Positions 43,534-52,710 of a stretch of 55,168 nt of DNA are shown one piece after another (within the stretch, counting starts at the first letter, position 1; every line of letters starts with the position of its first letter). The notes below the pieces were generated by a model that saw nothing but the letters and a program-made list of their open reading frames with translations, searched no databases and was not told the origin of the DNA. The stretch is taken from assembly GCA_009773455.1 (NCBI GenBank), contig WSXU01000030.1, forward strand, positions 1 to 55,168, in the 5' to 3' direction. A program made the position numbers and the translations under genes. This stretch comes from Bacteroidota bacterium. GTDB lineage: Bacteria > Bacteroidota > Bacteroidia > Bacteroidales > Lentimicrobiaceae.

Positions 43534-43541
43534 TAATTTTG
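43534..43541 (+). promoter_or_regulatory. -7 box of pnp
   Basis: TAATTTTG at 43534-43541, 57 bp upstream of the chosen pnp start. The nearest TTG upstream is 26 nt away, so the -33 part is poor. Confidence 0.5.
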
Positions 43542-43598
43542 CAACCGTTTATGCGGAGATCCCGCTGAATGCTTAAATACCAATTTTCAAATATTTTT

Positions 43599-45731
43599 AT
43601 GCAAGGAATAGTAAAAACTTTCGACATTGGAGATGGAAGGACCATCTCAATTGAAACCGGTCGTCTTGCCAAACAAGCTGATGGATCCGTAGTAGTAAGA
43701 ATGGGTGACACCATGCTGTTGGCAACTGTGGTTGCCCGCAAAGAAGCCGGCGAGAATGTCGACTTTATGCCTCTCTCGGTTGAATACCGCGAAAAATATG
43801 CCGCTGCCGGGCGATTCCCCGGTGGTTTTTTCAAACGCGAAGCACGGCCTTCCGATTATGAAGTGCTGATTTCACGTCTGGTCGACAGGGCTCTCAGACC
43901 TTTGTTTCCTGATGATTTTCATGCAGAAACCCAGGTGCTGATCACACTCATCTCATCGGATGAAAACATCCTTCCCGATTCTCTCGCCGGCCTGGCTGCA
44001 TCAGCTGCACTGTCTGTTTCCGATATCCCTTTTCACGGTCCGATCTCTGAAGTACGCGTAGCACGCATCGACGGGAAATTTATTGTAAATCCGCCTACCA
44101 AGGATATTCCCAACGGTGACATAGATATTATTGTTGCCGCCTCCATGGACAACATCATGATGGTTGAAGGCGAAATGAAGGAAGTTTCAGAAGCCGATAT
44201 GGTAGAAGCGCTGAAGTTTGCCCACGATGCCATCAAAATTCAATGCAGGGCTCAGCTCGAACTGGCCGAAATGGTTGCCAAAGCCAGCCCGAAACGTGAA
44301 TATAGTCACGAAACCAACGATCCCGAACTGAAGGTGACGCTGCATAAATTTGCTTATGACCGGATTTTCGAAGTGGCCAGCAATCCTACCTCAAAACAGG
44401 AAAGAACCGATGCATTCAAAGCCATCAAAGCAGATTTCATAGCTACCCTTGACCCGGAAGAAGCCAAGACCAAAGAGTTCATGATTTCGCGTTACTATCA
44501 TGACATTGAAAAAGAGGCTGTCCGGAATGTGATTCTTGACAAACGTCAGCGTCTTGATGGACGTAAGCTTGATGAGATCCGTCCGATCTGGTGCGAGGTT
44601 GACTACCTGCCTGCTGTGCATGGTTCTGCCATCTTTACCCGCGGCGAGACGCAATCGCTCACCACGGTTACCCTTGGTTCAAAGCTTGATGAGCAGATGA
44701 TCGACGGTGTTGTGATCGAAGAAAAGATCAACTTTATTCTGCATTATAATTTCCCGCCGTTTTCAACCGGTGAGGTAAAAAGAATCACCAGTACGGGCCG
44801 CCGCGAAATCGGTCACGGTAACCTGGCCATGCGCGCCCTGAAACCGATGATCCCGGGTGGTGAGGAAAATCCATATACCATCCGTGTTGTCAGTGATATC
44901 CTTGAATCGAACGGATCGTCATCGATGGCCACCGTTTGTGCCGGAACCATGGCACTGATGGATGCCGGTGTAAAGCTGAAGAAACCTGTTTCGGGCATTG
45001 CCATGGGACTTATTTCAGATACAAAAAACAACCGTTTTGCCGTACTGAGCGACATCCTGGGCGATGAAGATCACCTTGGTGATATGGACTTCAAGGTAAC
45101 GGGAACTGTTGACGGAATTACCGCCTGCCAGATGGACATCAAGGTTGATGGTCTGCCGCACGAAGTGCTGGCACAGGCGCTGGAGCAGGCCCGCAGGGGA
45201 CGCCTCCACATTCTCGGTGAAATGGCAAAGACCATTACCACGCCGCGCGAAGATTACAAACCATTTGTTCCCCGCATTGTCAAGATTACCATTCCGAAGG
45301 AATTCATCGGTGCCGTGATCGGACCAGGTGGCAAGGTTATCCAGGAGATGCAGCGTGAAACCGGTTCAACCATCGTTATTGAAGAGGTGGGCGAATTCGG
45401 TATCATCGACATCGTCTCCAACAATAAAGCCTCCATTGATGCCGTCAGGGATAAAATCAAACGCATTGTTGCCATTCCTGAAATCGGCACCATCTATCAT
45501 GGTGTTGTTAAAAACATTACCACATTCGGTGCCTTTGTTGAAGTACTTCCCGGCAAGGACGGCCTCCTGCATATCTCGGAGATCGACTGGAAACGTCTGA
45601 AGGATGTTGAAAGTGCACTGAAGGTAGGCGATGAAATCGATGTCAAGCTGATTGAAATTGACAGTAAGACCGGCAAATTAAAACTTTCAAGAAAAGTTTT
45701 ATTACCAAAACCTGAACCTGAGATTAATTAA
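43599..45731 (+). CDS. pnp: Polyribonucleotide nucleotidyltransferase (PNPase)
   Basis: 710 residues from the ATG at 43599 ([21 protein letters not shown]); the frame is open to an ATG at 43569, but the family starts at the later one. Two RNase PH-like domains, the second with '[15 protein letters not shown]' and '[20 protein letters not shown]', separated by an all-helical linker. They are followed by a KH domain '[20 protein letters not shown]' and an S1 domain '[26 protein letters not shown]'. It degrades RNA 3' to 5' using phosphate. All domains are intact. Confidence 0.98.
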   Translation: MQGIVKTFDIGDGRTISIETGRLAKQADGSVVVRMGDTMLLATVVARKEAGENVDFMPLSVEYREKYAAAGRFPGGFFKREARPSDYEVLISRLVDRALRPLFPDDFHAETQVLITLISSDENILPDSLAGLAASAALSVSDIPFHGPISEVRVARIDGKFIVNPPTKDIPNGDIDIIVAASMDNIMMVEGEMKEVSEADMVEALKFAHDAIKIQCRAQLELAEMVAKASPKREYSHETNDPELKVTLHKFAYDRIFEVASNPTSKQERTDAFKAIKADFIATLDPEEAKTKEFMISRYYHDIEKEAVRNVILDKRQRLDGRKLDEIRPIWCEVDYLPAVHGSAIFTRGETQSLTTVTLGSKLDEQMIDGVVIEEKINFILHYNFPPFSTGEVKRITSTGRREIGHGNLAMRALKPMIPGGEENPYTIRVVSDILESNGSSSMATVCAGTMALMDAGVKLKKPVSGIAMGLISDTKNNRFAVLSDILGDEDHLGDMDFKVTGTVDGITACQMDIKVDGLPHEVLAQALEQARRGRLHILGEMAKTITTPREDYKPFVPRIVKITIPKEFIGAVIGPGGKVIQEMQRETGSTIVIEEVGEFGIIDIVSNNKASIDAVRDKIKRIVAIPEIGTIYHGVVKNITTFGAFVEVLPGKDGLLHISEIDWKRLKDVESALKVGDEIDVKLIEIDSKTGKLKLSRKVLLPKPEPEIN

Positions 45732-45791
45732 TGTAACATTTCTCTGGATTTTGCGTAAAAGGGTTCACTGTTAAAATTTTATCGGAAGAAA

Positions 45792-46655
45792 ATGAGGCAA
45801 CTAAAGATTACAAAACAGGTTACCAACCGCGAAACTGCATCCCTTGACAAATACCTGCAGGAGATCGGTAAAGTTGAATTGATTACAGCGGATGAAGAGG
45901 TAGCACTGGCACAAAAAATCAAACAGGGTGACCGGGCTGCACTTGAAAAGCTGACTAAAGCAAATCTCAGGTTCGTTGTTTCTGTTTCAAAACAATACCA
46001 GAATCAGGGTTTAAGTCTGCCCGACCTTATTAACGAAGGAAATCTTGGCCTGATCAAGGCCGCCCAGCGTTTCGATGAAACCAGGGGATTTAAGTTTATT
46101 TCCTATGCTGTTTGGTGGATCAGGCAATCGATTCTTCAGGCTCTGGCTGAGCAGTCACGTATTGTCAGGCTCCCGCTGAATAAGATCGGGTCGATCAACA
46201 AGATCAACAAGGCTTACGCCAAGCTTGAGCAGGAATATGAGCGTGAACCGAATTTCGATGAGATTGCCGGTTTGCTCGAAATCAGCGAGAATGAGGTAAA
46301 GGAATCGATGCGTAACTCGGGCCGTCATGTATCCATGGATGCTCCGCTGGTCCAGGACGAAGACAATAATATGTACGACGTTCTGCGCAGTGAAGATGGC
46401 CCGACTCCTGAAACCGAACTGCTCTATGAATCACTCCGCAAGGAAATCGAACGTGCTGTTTCAACCCTGACCCCGCGTGAAGCCGATGTTATCAGGCTTT
46501 ATTTCGGACTGGGTGGTGAGCATCCACTAACCCTCGAAGAGATTGGTGAAAGGTTTGACCTGACCCGCGAAAGGGTACGGCAGATCAAGGAAAAAGCCAT
46601 CCGGAGGCTGAAACATACCTCCAGAAGTAAAATTCTGAAAACTTATCTTGGATAA
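45792..46655 (+). CDS. rpoD: Primary sigma factor RpoD/SigA (Bacteroidota type)
   Basis: 287 residues, the short form typical of Bacteroidota, lacking the long N-terminal region 1.1. Region 1.2 '[22 protein letters not shown]', region 2 '[31 protein letters not shown]' and '[14 protein letters not shown]', region 3 '[15 protein letters not shown]', region 4 '[24 protein letters not shown]'. It directs RNA polymerase to the TTG/TAnnTTTG promoters seen throughout the window. It lies 60 bp after pnp and ends at a strong terminator. Confidence 0.97.
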   Translation: MRQLKITKQVTNRETASLDKYLQEIGKVELITADEEVALAQKIKQGDRAALEKLTKANLRFVVSVSKQYQNQGLSLPDLINEGNLGLIKAAQRFDETRGFKFISYAVWWIRQSILQALAEQSRIVRLPLNKIGSINKINKAYAKLEQEYEREPNFDEIAGLLEISENEVKESMRNSGRHVSMDAPLVQDEDNNMYDVLRSEDGPTPETELLYESLRKEIERAVSTLTPREADVIRLYFGLGGEHPLTLEEIGERFDLTRERVRQIKEKAIRRLKHTSRSKILKTYLG

Positions 46656-46662
46656 AAAAACT

Positions 46663-46691
46663 GAGCGGACTAACCTCCGCTCTTTTTTTTT
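46663..46691 (+). terminator. Terminator of rpoD
   Basis: GAGCGGA (46663-46669) pairs with TCCGCTC (46676-46682), followed by nine T residues. Confidence 0.93.
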
Positions 46692-46759
46692 GAATGAAGT
46701 CCGGAATTATTTTCAGGTTGCAGATTTACATAAAAAATGGTTCGTTATCCTGACACCTC

Positions 46760-47060
46760 ACGGTAAAGCATCCGGAATAAGGCCCGAACATCAGGCTGCC
46801 CTGTTAATCCTGTAAATCCTGTCAAAAAATTGTGTGTAATGCTGTGTTAATTGAAAATATATTACGGTGTACCTGCCGGTATAGCGTCCGGGGCAACACC
46901 CGAACATCAGGCTACCCTGTAAATCCTGTAAATCCTGTCTAAAAATTGTGTGTAATGCTGTGTTAATTGAAAATACATTACGGTGCGCCTGCCGCTAAAG
47001 CGTCTGTATTAATGCCCGGACATCAGGCTACCTGTAAATCCTGTAAATCCTGTCAAAAAA
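46760..47060. repeat. 116-bp tandem repeat between rpoD and rpe
   Basis: Anchor word GAACATCAGG starts at 46786 and 46902 and, with one change, at 47018: an exact 116-bp period. A degenerate partial copy precedes it (CGGTAAAGCATCC near 46760) and the third copy breaks off near 47060, giving about 2.5 units. Each unit holds 'AATCCTGTAAATCCTGTC' and 'ATGCTGTGTTAATTGAAAAT'. Units differ by scattered substitutions. No coding potential seen; no other gene is found in the 532-bp gap. Confidence 0.93.
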
Positions 47061-47187
47061 TTCTCTGAAGCTGGAGGAATATTTCAAAATTTGTGTAAGT
47101 TAATAGGTGCAGGGGTCGATTTCTTTCTTCAATGAATTGCCCTGCTGATTTTACAATAAATGACTAACTTCGCATAAAATTTCAGCT

Positions 47188-47844
47188 ATGAGCCAACATC
47201 TGGTTGCCCCATCACTGCTTTCAGCCGATTTTACCCGCCTGGGTGACGATATTGAAATGGTCAACCGGAGCGAGGCCGACTGGTTTCATATTGATGTGAT
47301 GGATGGGGTGTTTGTTCCCAATATTTCATTTGGGATGCCCGTCATCAAAGCCATCGGCAAAACCGCAAAGAAGCCTCTCGATGTGCACCTGATGATTGTT
47401 AAGCCTGAACGTTATTTTGAAACTTTCCGTGATCTGGGAGCTGCTTACCTGAGCATTCATTATGAAGCGGTCACCCATCTGCACCGGGCTGTTCACCAGA
47501 TCAGGGAACTGGGCATGAAAGCCGGCGTGGTGCTGAATCCCCATACACCCGTTCAGTTACTCGAGGGAATCATCGCCGATGTTGACCTTGTTTTGCTGAT
47601 GTCGGTAAACCCTGGCTTTGGCGGACAGAAGTTCATCGAATCAACCTATGAAAAGATCGTTAAGCTGAAAAAACTGATCGGTGAAAAGCATTCACCGGCA
47701 CTGATCGAAATTGATGGCGGGGTTGACCTGAAGAATGCAGGTAAACTGCTGGCCGCCGGGGCTGATGTGCTGGTCGCCGGGAATACAGTTTTTTCATCAC
47801 CGGATCCACCAGCCACCATCAGGGCACTGAAGCATACAGTATAA
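47188..47844 (+). CDS. rpe: Ribulose-phosphate 3-epimerase
   Basis: 218 residues, TIM-barrel enzyme interconverting ribulose 5-phosphate and xylulose 5-phosphate. Signatures: 'APSLLSADFTRLGDDI', 'WFHIDVMDGVFVPNISFG' (metal His and Asp), 'DVHLMIVKPERY', 'LLMSVNPGFGGQKFI' and 'IEIDGGVDLKNAGKLLAAGADVLVAG'. All catalytic parts are present. A near-match -7 box (TAACTTCG at 47165-47172) lies just before it. Confidence 0.97.
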   Translation: MSQHLVAPSLLSADFTRLGDDIEMVNRSEADWFHIDVMDGVFVPNISFGMPVIKAIGKTAKKPLDVHLMIVKPERYFETFRDLGAAYLSIHYEAVTHLHRAVHQIRELGMKAGVVLNPHTPVQLLEGIIADVDLVLLMSVNPGFGGQKFIESTYEKIVKLKKLIGEKHSPALIEIDGGVDLKNAGKLLAAGADVLVAGNTVFSSPDPPATIRALKHTV

Positions 47845-47988
47845 TCCGTTTTTATAAAATTCCGAAGGCAAAGGACGCTCCGATTGCCGGTAATCCAATG
47901 TTTTCATCTGCTGATATCTCCCCTTTATCACCTGCACTATCATAAAAAAACAATTGCCGGTTTATTTTTTTTTGATTTTTACAAATCC

Positions 47989-47996
47989 TACTTTTG
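47989..47996 (+). promoter_or_regulatory. -7 box of the choice-of-anchor-J protein gene
   Basis: TACTTTTG at 47989-47996, 19 bp before the start at 48016. No TTG at 19-20 nt spacing. Confidence 0.45.
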
Positions 47997-48015
47997 GCTC
48001 AGGTAAAAATCACAT

Positions 48016-49704
48016 ATGAAAAGAGTTTACTTATTACTACTTGTGGTAGGATGTGTCCTGCGACTGAATGCTCAGATAACTGAATTTCCCTGGAACGAAG
48101 GATTTGAAGATTTGCAGTTTCCTCCAACCGGATGGACCGGCTACCCTATAGTTGCAGGTGATATGGAATTTGTGAGGGCTACCATAGGCGAATGGCCGGA
48201 GTGCTTACCACACGACGGAAGTGAAGCGATGGCGAAATATGGTTCATTCAATGCTTCTGCAGGGGAACAGGCTGTTCTGATCAGCCCGGAAATGACGTTG
48301 ACTGATGATAATGTGCTGCGGTTCTGGTTTTTCCGATCCGAAGATCCCAGCAACAACCGTCACGATAGAATTGAAGTGTATTACAATACCTCTCCGGGGC
48401 TGGCTGGCGCTACCTTCCTTGATTCTGTTAACAGGGCCATAAATTTTTATCCTGTGGTTTCGCAGGAAGGCTGGTATCAGTATGAATTTGCATTTGATCA
48501 TCCGGGGAGCACATACATTATTTTTAAAGCCATCAGCGCATATGGATGGAATATGTATCTGGACGATGTTGAGGTAAACACCAGCAGCATTGATCAGGAT
48601 CCGCCGGTGGTTATTTCGCTCGGTGGAACACAGGTTTACGCGCAGCAGACGATGAACCTGGAACTGGTTGTACGTGATGTTTCTGATATGCCGGAAACAC
48701 TCAGCGGAGAACTCATCATTAACGGGCAATCCCAGGCAGTTGTCATGACAAAGACCAACGGAACCCAGGGCGATTTTACCTATGAGGGAACGATAGCCGG
48801 CCAGCCTGATCATACCCTGGGGGATATCAGGTTCTGGCTGACCGATGAATTCAATAATAACGCCTGGTCTGAGTATTTTGCACTGCACTGGGACTGGATT
48901 CAACCAATTCTTGAAGAAGGCTTTGAAGGAGAGGTTTTTCCTCCGGCAAACTGGACAGTTACCGGTGAGCCACTCACCTGGCTCTCCTGGGACGATTATG
49001 GTTTGGTTTATTACACCGACAGCGACGAGGTTGACTGGGAAGTATATCCTCCTGAAGGTGAACGGCAGGCTGCCGTGGAATGGGACTTCCAGGGAAACGC
49101 ACAGAATGAATGGCTGATTTCACCTGAAGTACCGATTACAGAGAATTCAGTGCTCACGTTCAAGACTTTTGTCCGTTTGAGAAGCTACGACTACGATGAA
49201 TACCTGGTTAAGGTTTCGACCGATGGGTTTAACTGGGAAACCCTGTGGAGTGCTTATGATTTCCCCGCGGGTGTAAGTTCATATGAAGATGACGTTGAAC
49301 TGAGTCTCAATAACTATGTTGGTGAGGATATCCGAATTGCCTGGCATGCCTATAACCTGTATGGGACTAATCTGTGGTATTCATGGTTTGTGGATGATGT
49401 TAAAATCAGGGTAACGGATACCATTATAAGTGCGAATCAAACGTGTGATTTATCCATCTCCCGTGTATTCCCCAATCCTTTTACAGCCATGGCCACCATT
49501 GATTTTCAAATGCAGGGCGACGGTCCGGTTTCGCTGAGTGTGTTCAATTGTACCGGGACAGAAGTTTATGGTCAGGTGCAGGAACTATCTGCTTCAGGCA
49601 GAAACGAAATTGTAATTGATGGAACCAATTGGACTTCAGGACTATACTTTTATAGGCTTTGCACCCGAACGGGTACAGCATTCGGAAAAATCATCCGTGA
49701 GTAG
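48016..49704 (+). CDS. T9SS-secreted protein with two choice-of-anchor-J-like domains
   Basis: 562 residues. Signal peptide MKRVYLLLLVVGCVLRLNAQ. Two carbohydrate-binding-like (jelly-roll) domains: about 22-195 ('WNEGFEDLQFPPTGW..LISPEMTLTDDNVLRFWFFRS..MYLDDVEV') and about 297-472 ('EEGFEGEVFPPANW..LISPEVPITENSVLTFKTFV..SWFVDDVKI'). Between them is an Ig-like stretch. It ends with a T9SS type A sorting domain ('ISRVFPNPFTAMATIDF', 'SGLYFYRL'). Probably a surface binding protein; ligand unknown. Confidence 0.9.
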   Translation: MKRVYLLLLVVGCVLRLNAQITEFPWNEGFEDLQFPPTGWTGYPIVAGDMEFVRATIGEWPECLPHDGSEAMAKYGSFNASAGEQAVLISPEMTLTDDNVLRFWFFRSEDPSNNRHDRIEVYYNTSPGLAGATFLDSVNRAINFYPVVSQEGWYQYEFAFDHPGSTYIIFKAISAYGWNMYLDDVEVNTSSIDQDPPVVISLGGTQVYAQQTMNLELVVRDVSDMPETLSGELIINGQSQAVVMTKTNGTQGDFTYEGTIAGQPDHTLGDIRFWLTDEFNNNAWSEYFALHWDWIQPILEEGFEGEVFPPANWTVTGEPLTWLSWDDYGLVYYTDSDEVDWEVYPPEGERQAAVEWDFQGNAQNEWLISPEVPITENSVLTFKTFVRLRSYDYDEYLVKVSTDGFNWETLWSAYDFPAGVSSYEDDVELSLNNYVGEDIRIAWHAYNLYGTNLWYSWFVDDVKIRVTDTIISANQTCDLSISRVFPNPFTAMATIDFQMQGDGPVSLSVFNCTGTEVYGQVQELSASGRNEIVIDGTNWTSGLYFYRLCTRTGTAFGKIIRE

Positions 49705-49806
49705 TTTTTAAAACTGGTCAATACATGGCAACAGAGTTGTGGTGCCGATGAAATTGATTTAATTTTTGTTATCCCGTTTTTGTTTCTTCGAATTCTTTAA
49801 CGGGAT

Positions 49807-49837
49807 TTGTGATTTCTTATAAAAACATGTAGGTTTG
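49807..49837 (+). promoter_or_regulatory. Full-consensus promoter of pepD
   Basis: TTG (49807-49809), 20 nt, then TAGGTTTG (49830-49837). The pepD start is 37 bp downstream. Confidence 0.75.
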
Positions 49838-49873
49838 TAAAAGAAAAATTTTCACCAATAGCACAAAAATAAA

Positions 49874-51343
49874 ATGAGCAAAGAACTTGACAATTTGCAG
49901 CCCGCGGGGCTTTGGAAGTATTTTCAGGAAATCTGTAAAATTCCGCGTCCTTCAAAAAAAGAGGAAAAAATAGCTGCTTACATTGTGGCTTTCGGTGAAA
50001 AACTGGGCCTGGAAACGATTGTTGATGAGATTGGGAATATCCTGATCAGAAAGCCGGCAACCAGGGGCATGGAGAAGATTCAGACAGTGGTGTTGCAAAG
50101 TCACATCGATATGGTTTGCGAGAAAAACAGCGATACCCTGCACGATTTCGATGTAGATCCCATACAGCCATACATCGATGGTGAATGGGTGAAAGCCCGC
50201 GGAACAACGCTGGGCGCTGACGACGGGATCGGCATTGCCGCGCAGCTTGCCCTGCTCGAAGCTACCGACATTCCTCACGGACCGATTGAGTGCCTCTTTA
50301 CCATTGATGAAGAGACCGGGCTTACCGGCGCTTTCGGACTTAAACCGGATCTGCTGAAAGGCAGGATTCTGCTTAACCTCGATTCGGAAGATGAAGGCGA
50401 GATTTTCATTGGCTGTGCCGGTGGAAAGGACACGGTAATCACCATGAATTATTCGAAGGTTCCTGTCGGATCAGGTTGCGTGGGATATATCATTAAAGTC
50501 AGCGGGCTGAAAGGAGGTCATTCAGGCGATGACATCAACAAAGGGCTGGGCAATGCCAATAAGATTCTCAACCGCCTGTTGTGGGAAGCCAACCGTCGTT
50601 TTGAGCTCCGTCTTTCGAAATTTGATGGCGGAAATCTCCGCAATGCCATTGCTCGTGAAGCCATGTCAGTGGTTATCGTTCCGAAGCGATTTGCCACTGA
50701 TTTTGAAAAATATGCCAGGTCATACGCCGAAATAGTAAGAAAAGAGTTCAAGGTTACCGAACCGGGACTCAATGTCCAGTTTAAACCTGCCGATCTGCCC
50801 GATTATCTTTTCGATGTTGCCACTCAGGAGCGGCTGCTTAATGCCCTTTATGCATGTCCTCATGGGGTTATCGCCATGTCGGCCGATATCCCGAATTTCG
50901 TGGAAACCTCAACTAACCTGGCTTCTGTGAAAACATTCGACAAGCACATCGAGATTACAACAAGTCAGCGCAGTTCTGTGGAATCTGCCAAGGATGATGT
51001 GGGCAATATGGTGGTTGCCGTATTCAATCTTGCCGGTGGCAAGGCGGTTCATTCTGACGGTTATCCGGGATGGACACCAAATCCGGAATCCGCAGTGCTG
51101 GATATTTCAAGGGCAGCTTATCAGCGCCTGTTCATGACCGAACCCAAAGTTCTTGCCATTCATGCGGGGCTCGAATGTGGTCTGATCGGTGAAAAATACC
51201 CGGGAATGGACATGATCTCCTATGGGCCAACCATTAAAGGCGCCCATTCACCCGATGAGCGGCTGAAAATCGATACCGCCCTTAAATTCTGGGATCTGAC
51301 CATTGAGATACTCAGGCATATTCCCGAAGAAGAAATTGCATAA
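49874..51343 (+). CDS. pepD: Aminoacyl-histidine dipeptidase (M20 family PepD)
   Basis: 489 residues, the usual length. M20C metal motifs: 'VVLQSHIDMVCEKN' (His, Asp), 'TTLGADDGIGIAAQLALLE' (bridging Asp), 'LFTIDEETGLTGAFGL' (catalytic Glu pair), 'AIHAGLECGLIGEK' and 'TIKGAHSPDERL' (last metal His). Hydrolyses Xaa-His and other dipeptides in the cytoplasm. It has its own full promoter and a strong terminator, so it is monocistronic. Confidence 0.95.
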   Translation: MSKELDNLQPAGLWKYFQEICKIPRPSKKEEKIAAYIVAFGEKLGLETIVDEIGNILIRKPATRGMEKIQTVVLQSHIDMVCEKNSDTLHDFDVDPIQPYIDGEWVKARGTTLGADDGIGIAAQLALLEATDIPHGPIECLFTIDEETGLTGAFGLKPDLLKGRILLNLDSEDEGEIFIGCAGGKDTVITMNYSKVPVGSGCVGYIIKVSGLKGGHSGDDINKGLGNANKILNRLLWEANRRFELRLSKFDGGNLRNAIAREAMSVVIVPKRFATDFEKYARSYAEIVRKEFKVTEPGLNVQFKPADLPDYLFDVATQERLLNALYACPHGVIAMSADIPNFVETSTNLASVKTFDKHIEITTSQRSSVESAKDDVGNMVVAVFNLAGGKAVHSDGYPGWTPNPESAVLDISRAAYQRLFMTEPKVLAIHAGLECGLIGEKYPGMDMISYGPTIKGAHSPDERLKIDTALKFWDLTIEILRHIPEEEIA

Positions 51344-51352
51344 CAGAATATA

Positions 51353-51380
51353 ACGGCCTGAAAACAGGCCGTCTTTTTTT
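51353..51380 (+). terminator. Terminator of pepD
   Basis: ACGGCCTG (51353-51360) pairs with CAGGCCGT (51365-51372), then C and seven T residues. The next gene starts only 16 bp later, leaving no room for a full promoter. Confidence 0.93.
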
Positions 51381-51396
51381 TGAAAAGGGAGAATGT

Positions 51397-52710
51397 ATGA
51401 AAAGACTTTTTACATTGCTTTTTCTTTGTATCAACCTGGCTGTTTCCGGGCAGGAAAGGCTGCCTGAAAGCAAGCTCAGGTGGTTCAATGACGCGAAACT
51501 GGGAATTTTTATTCACTGGGGAATTTATTCGGTGGATGGGATCAGTGAATCGTGGTCGTTTCATAACCGGCGGATTTCACATACCGGTTATATGAAACAA
51601 CTCGGCGGTTTTACAGCTGCAGACTATAATCCCGGTGAATGGGTGAAACTGATAATGGAAAGTGGCGCAAGGTATGCCGTGATTACCTCGAAACATCATG
51701 ATGGTGTTGCACTCTGGCACACGAAAATGAACGACCTGAGCATTCCTGTCCGCACTCCTGCCGGACGCGATGTGCTCACACCGTTTGTGAAAGAGCTGCG
51801 AAAGGCCGGACTAAAAACAGGACTTTATTATTCACTGATCGACTGGACCCATCCCGATTACCCGGGCTTCCTGCGCGACTCGGCAAGATACGTGATGAAG
51901 GAGCATCCTGAAAAGTGGGCAAACTTCCTTTCGTTTATGAACGGTCAACTTGATGAACTGATGAAAGGGCTTAATCCCGATCTGTGGTGGTTCGACGGTG
52001 ACTGGGAGCATAATGCAGATGAATGGCAGGCTGCTGCTATCCGGAAAAAACTGTTGTCACACAACCCGGATGTCATCATAAATGGAAGACTGGCCGGTTT
52101 CGGGGATTACGATACCCCTGAGCAGAATTTTCCGGTGACCAGGCCCGATCTCCCGGCCTGGGAGCTTTGCATGACGATGAACGACTCCTGGGGTTACCAG
52201 GGGAATGACACTGCTTACAAAACGCCCTATGAGATCATTTCCATCTTTGCAGATGTGATCGGCTTCGGGGGTAACCTGCTGCTCGACATCGGTCCGAAGG
52301 CCGATGGCACCATTCCGGCTGCCCAGGTTCACATCCTGAAGGAACTCGGAAAGTGGACTGGGAAACACAGTGAAGCCATTTTCGGCACCCGGGCCGGGTT
52401 ACCGCAGGGTCATTTCTACGGACCCTCAACATTGTCGGCCGATTCACTCAGCCTTTACCTTTTTGTGAGTGGCGGTTCCTTTGGTCAGGTTGTGGTCAAA
52501 GGGTTAAACAATTCAGTGAAAAATGCTGCTATACTGGGTACCGGCGTTAAACCGGAGCTTAAGGTTGTGGGTAAAATATCGTGGAGCCCTGTGCCGGGAC
52601 TGTTGTTTATCGACATTCCTGAAGGGCAGGGTGACAAATACATGACTGTGGTTAAGCTTACATTTGAGAAACCGGTTTCATTATACAGAGGTAAAGGAGG
52701 ATTGCAATGA
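51397..52710 (+). CDS. Alpha-L-fucosidase, GH29 (first of pair)
   Basis: 437 residues with signal peptide MKRLFTLLFLCINLAVSGQ. GH29 pattern: 'WFNDAKLGIFIHWGIYSVDG' near the start, 'YAVITSKHHDGVALW', and 'PDLWWFDGDWEH' carrying the expected Asp nucleophile (about residue 206). It should release L-fucose from glycans in the periplasm or outside. The C-terminal beta-sandwich is short. It overlaps the next fucosidase gene by 4 bp, so they are cotranslated. With pepD's terminator just 16 bp upstream, its promoter is unclear; read-through or a promoter inside the terminator region is needed. Confidence 0.92.
   Translation: MKRLFTLLFLCINLAVSGQERLPESKLRWFNDAKLGIFIHWGIYSVDGISESWSFHNRRISHTGYMKQLGGFTAADYNPGEWVKLIMESGARYAVITSKHHDGVALWHTKMNDLSIPVRTPAGRDVLTPFVKELRKAGLKTGLYYSLIDWTHPDYPGFLRDSARYVMKEHPEKWANFLSFMNGQLDELMKGLNPDLWWFDGDWEHNADEWQAAAIRKKLLSHNPDVIINGRLAGFGDYDTPEQNFPVTRPDLPAWELCMTMNDSWGYQGNDTAYKTPYEIISIFADVIGFGGNLLLDIGPKADGTIPAAQVHILKELGKWTGKHSEAIFGTRAGLPQGHFYGPSTLSADSLSLYLFVSGGSFGQVVVKGLNNSVKNAAILGTGVKPELKVVGKISWSPVPGLLFIDIPEGQGDKYMTVVKLTFEKPVSLYRGKGGLQ

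Noticed and set aside
46760-47060. CRISPR array
   Set aside because: The repeat unit is 116 bp with no spacer structure, and there are no cas genes.
48244-48903. A 219-codon open frame opposite the choice-of-anchor-J protein
   Set aside because: Antisense to a gene with signal peptide, promoter box and sorting domain; no support of its own.
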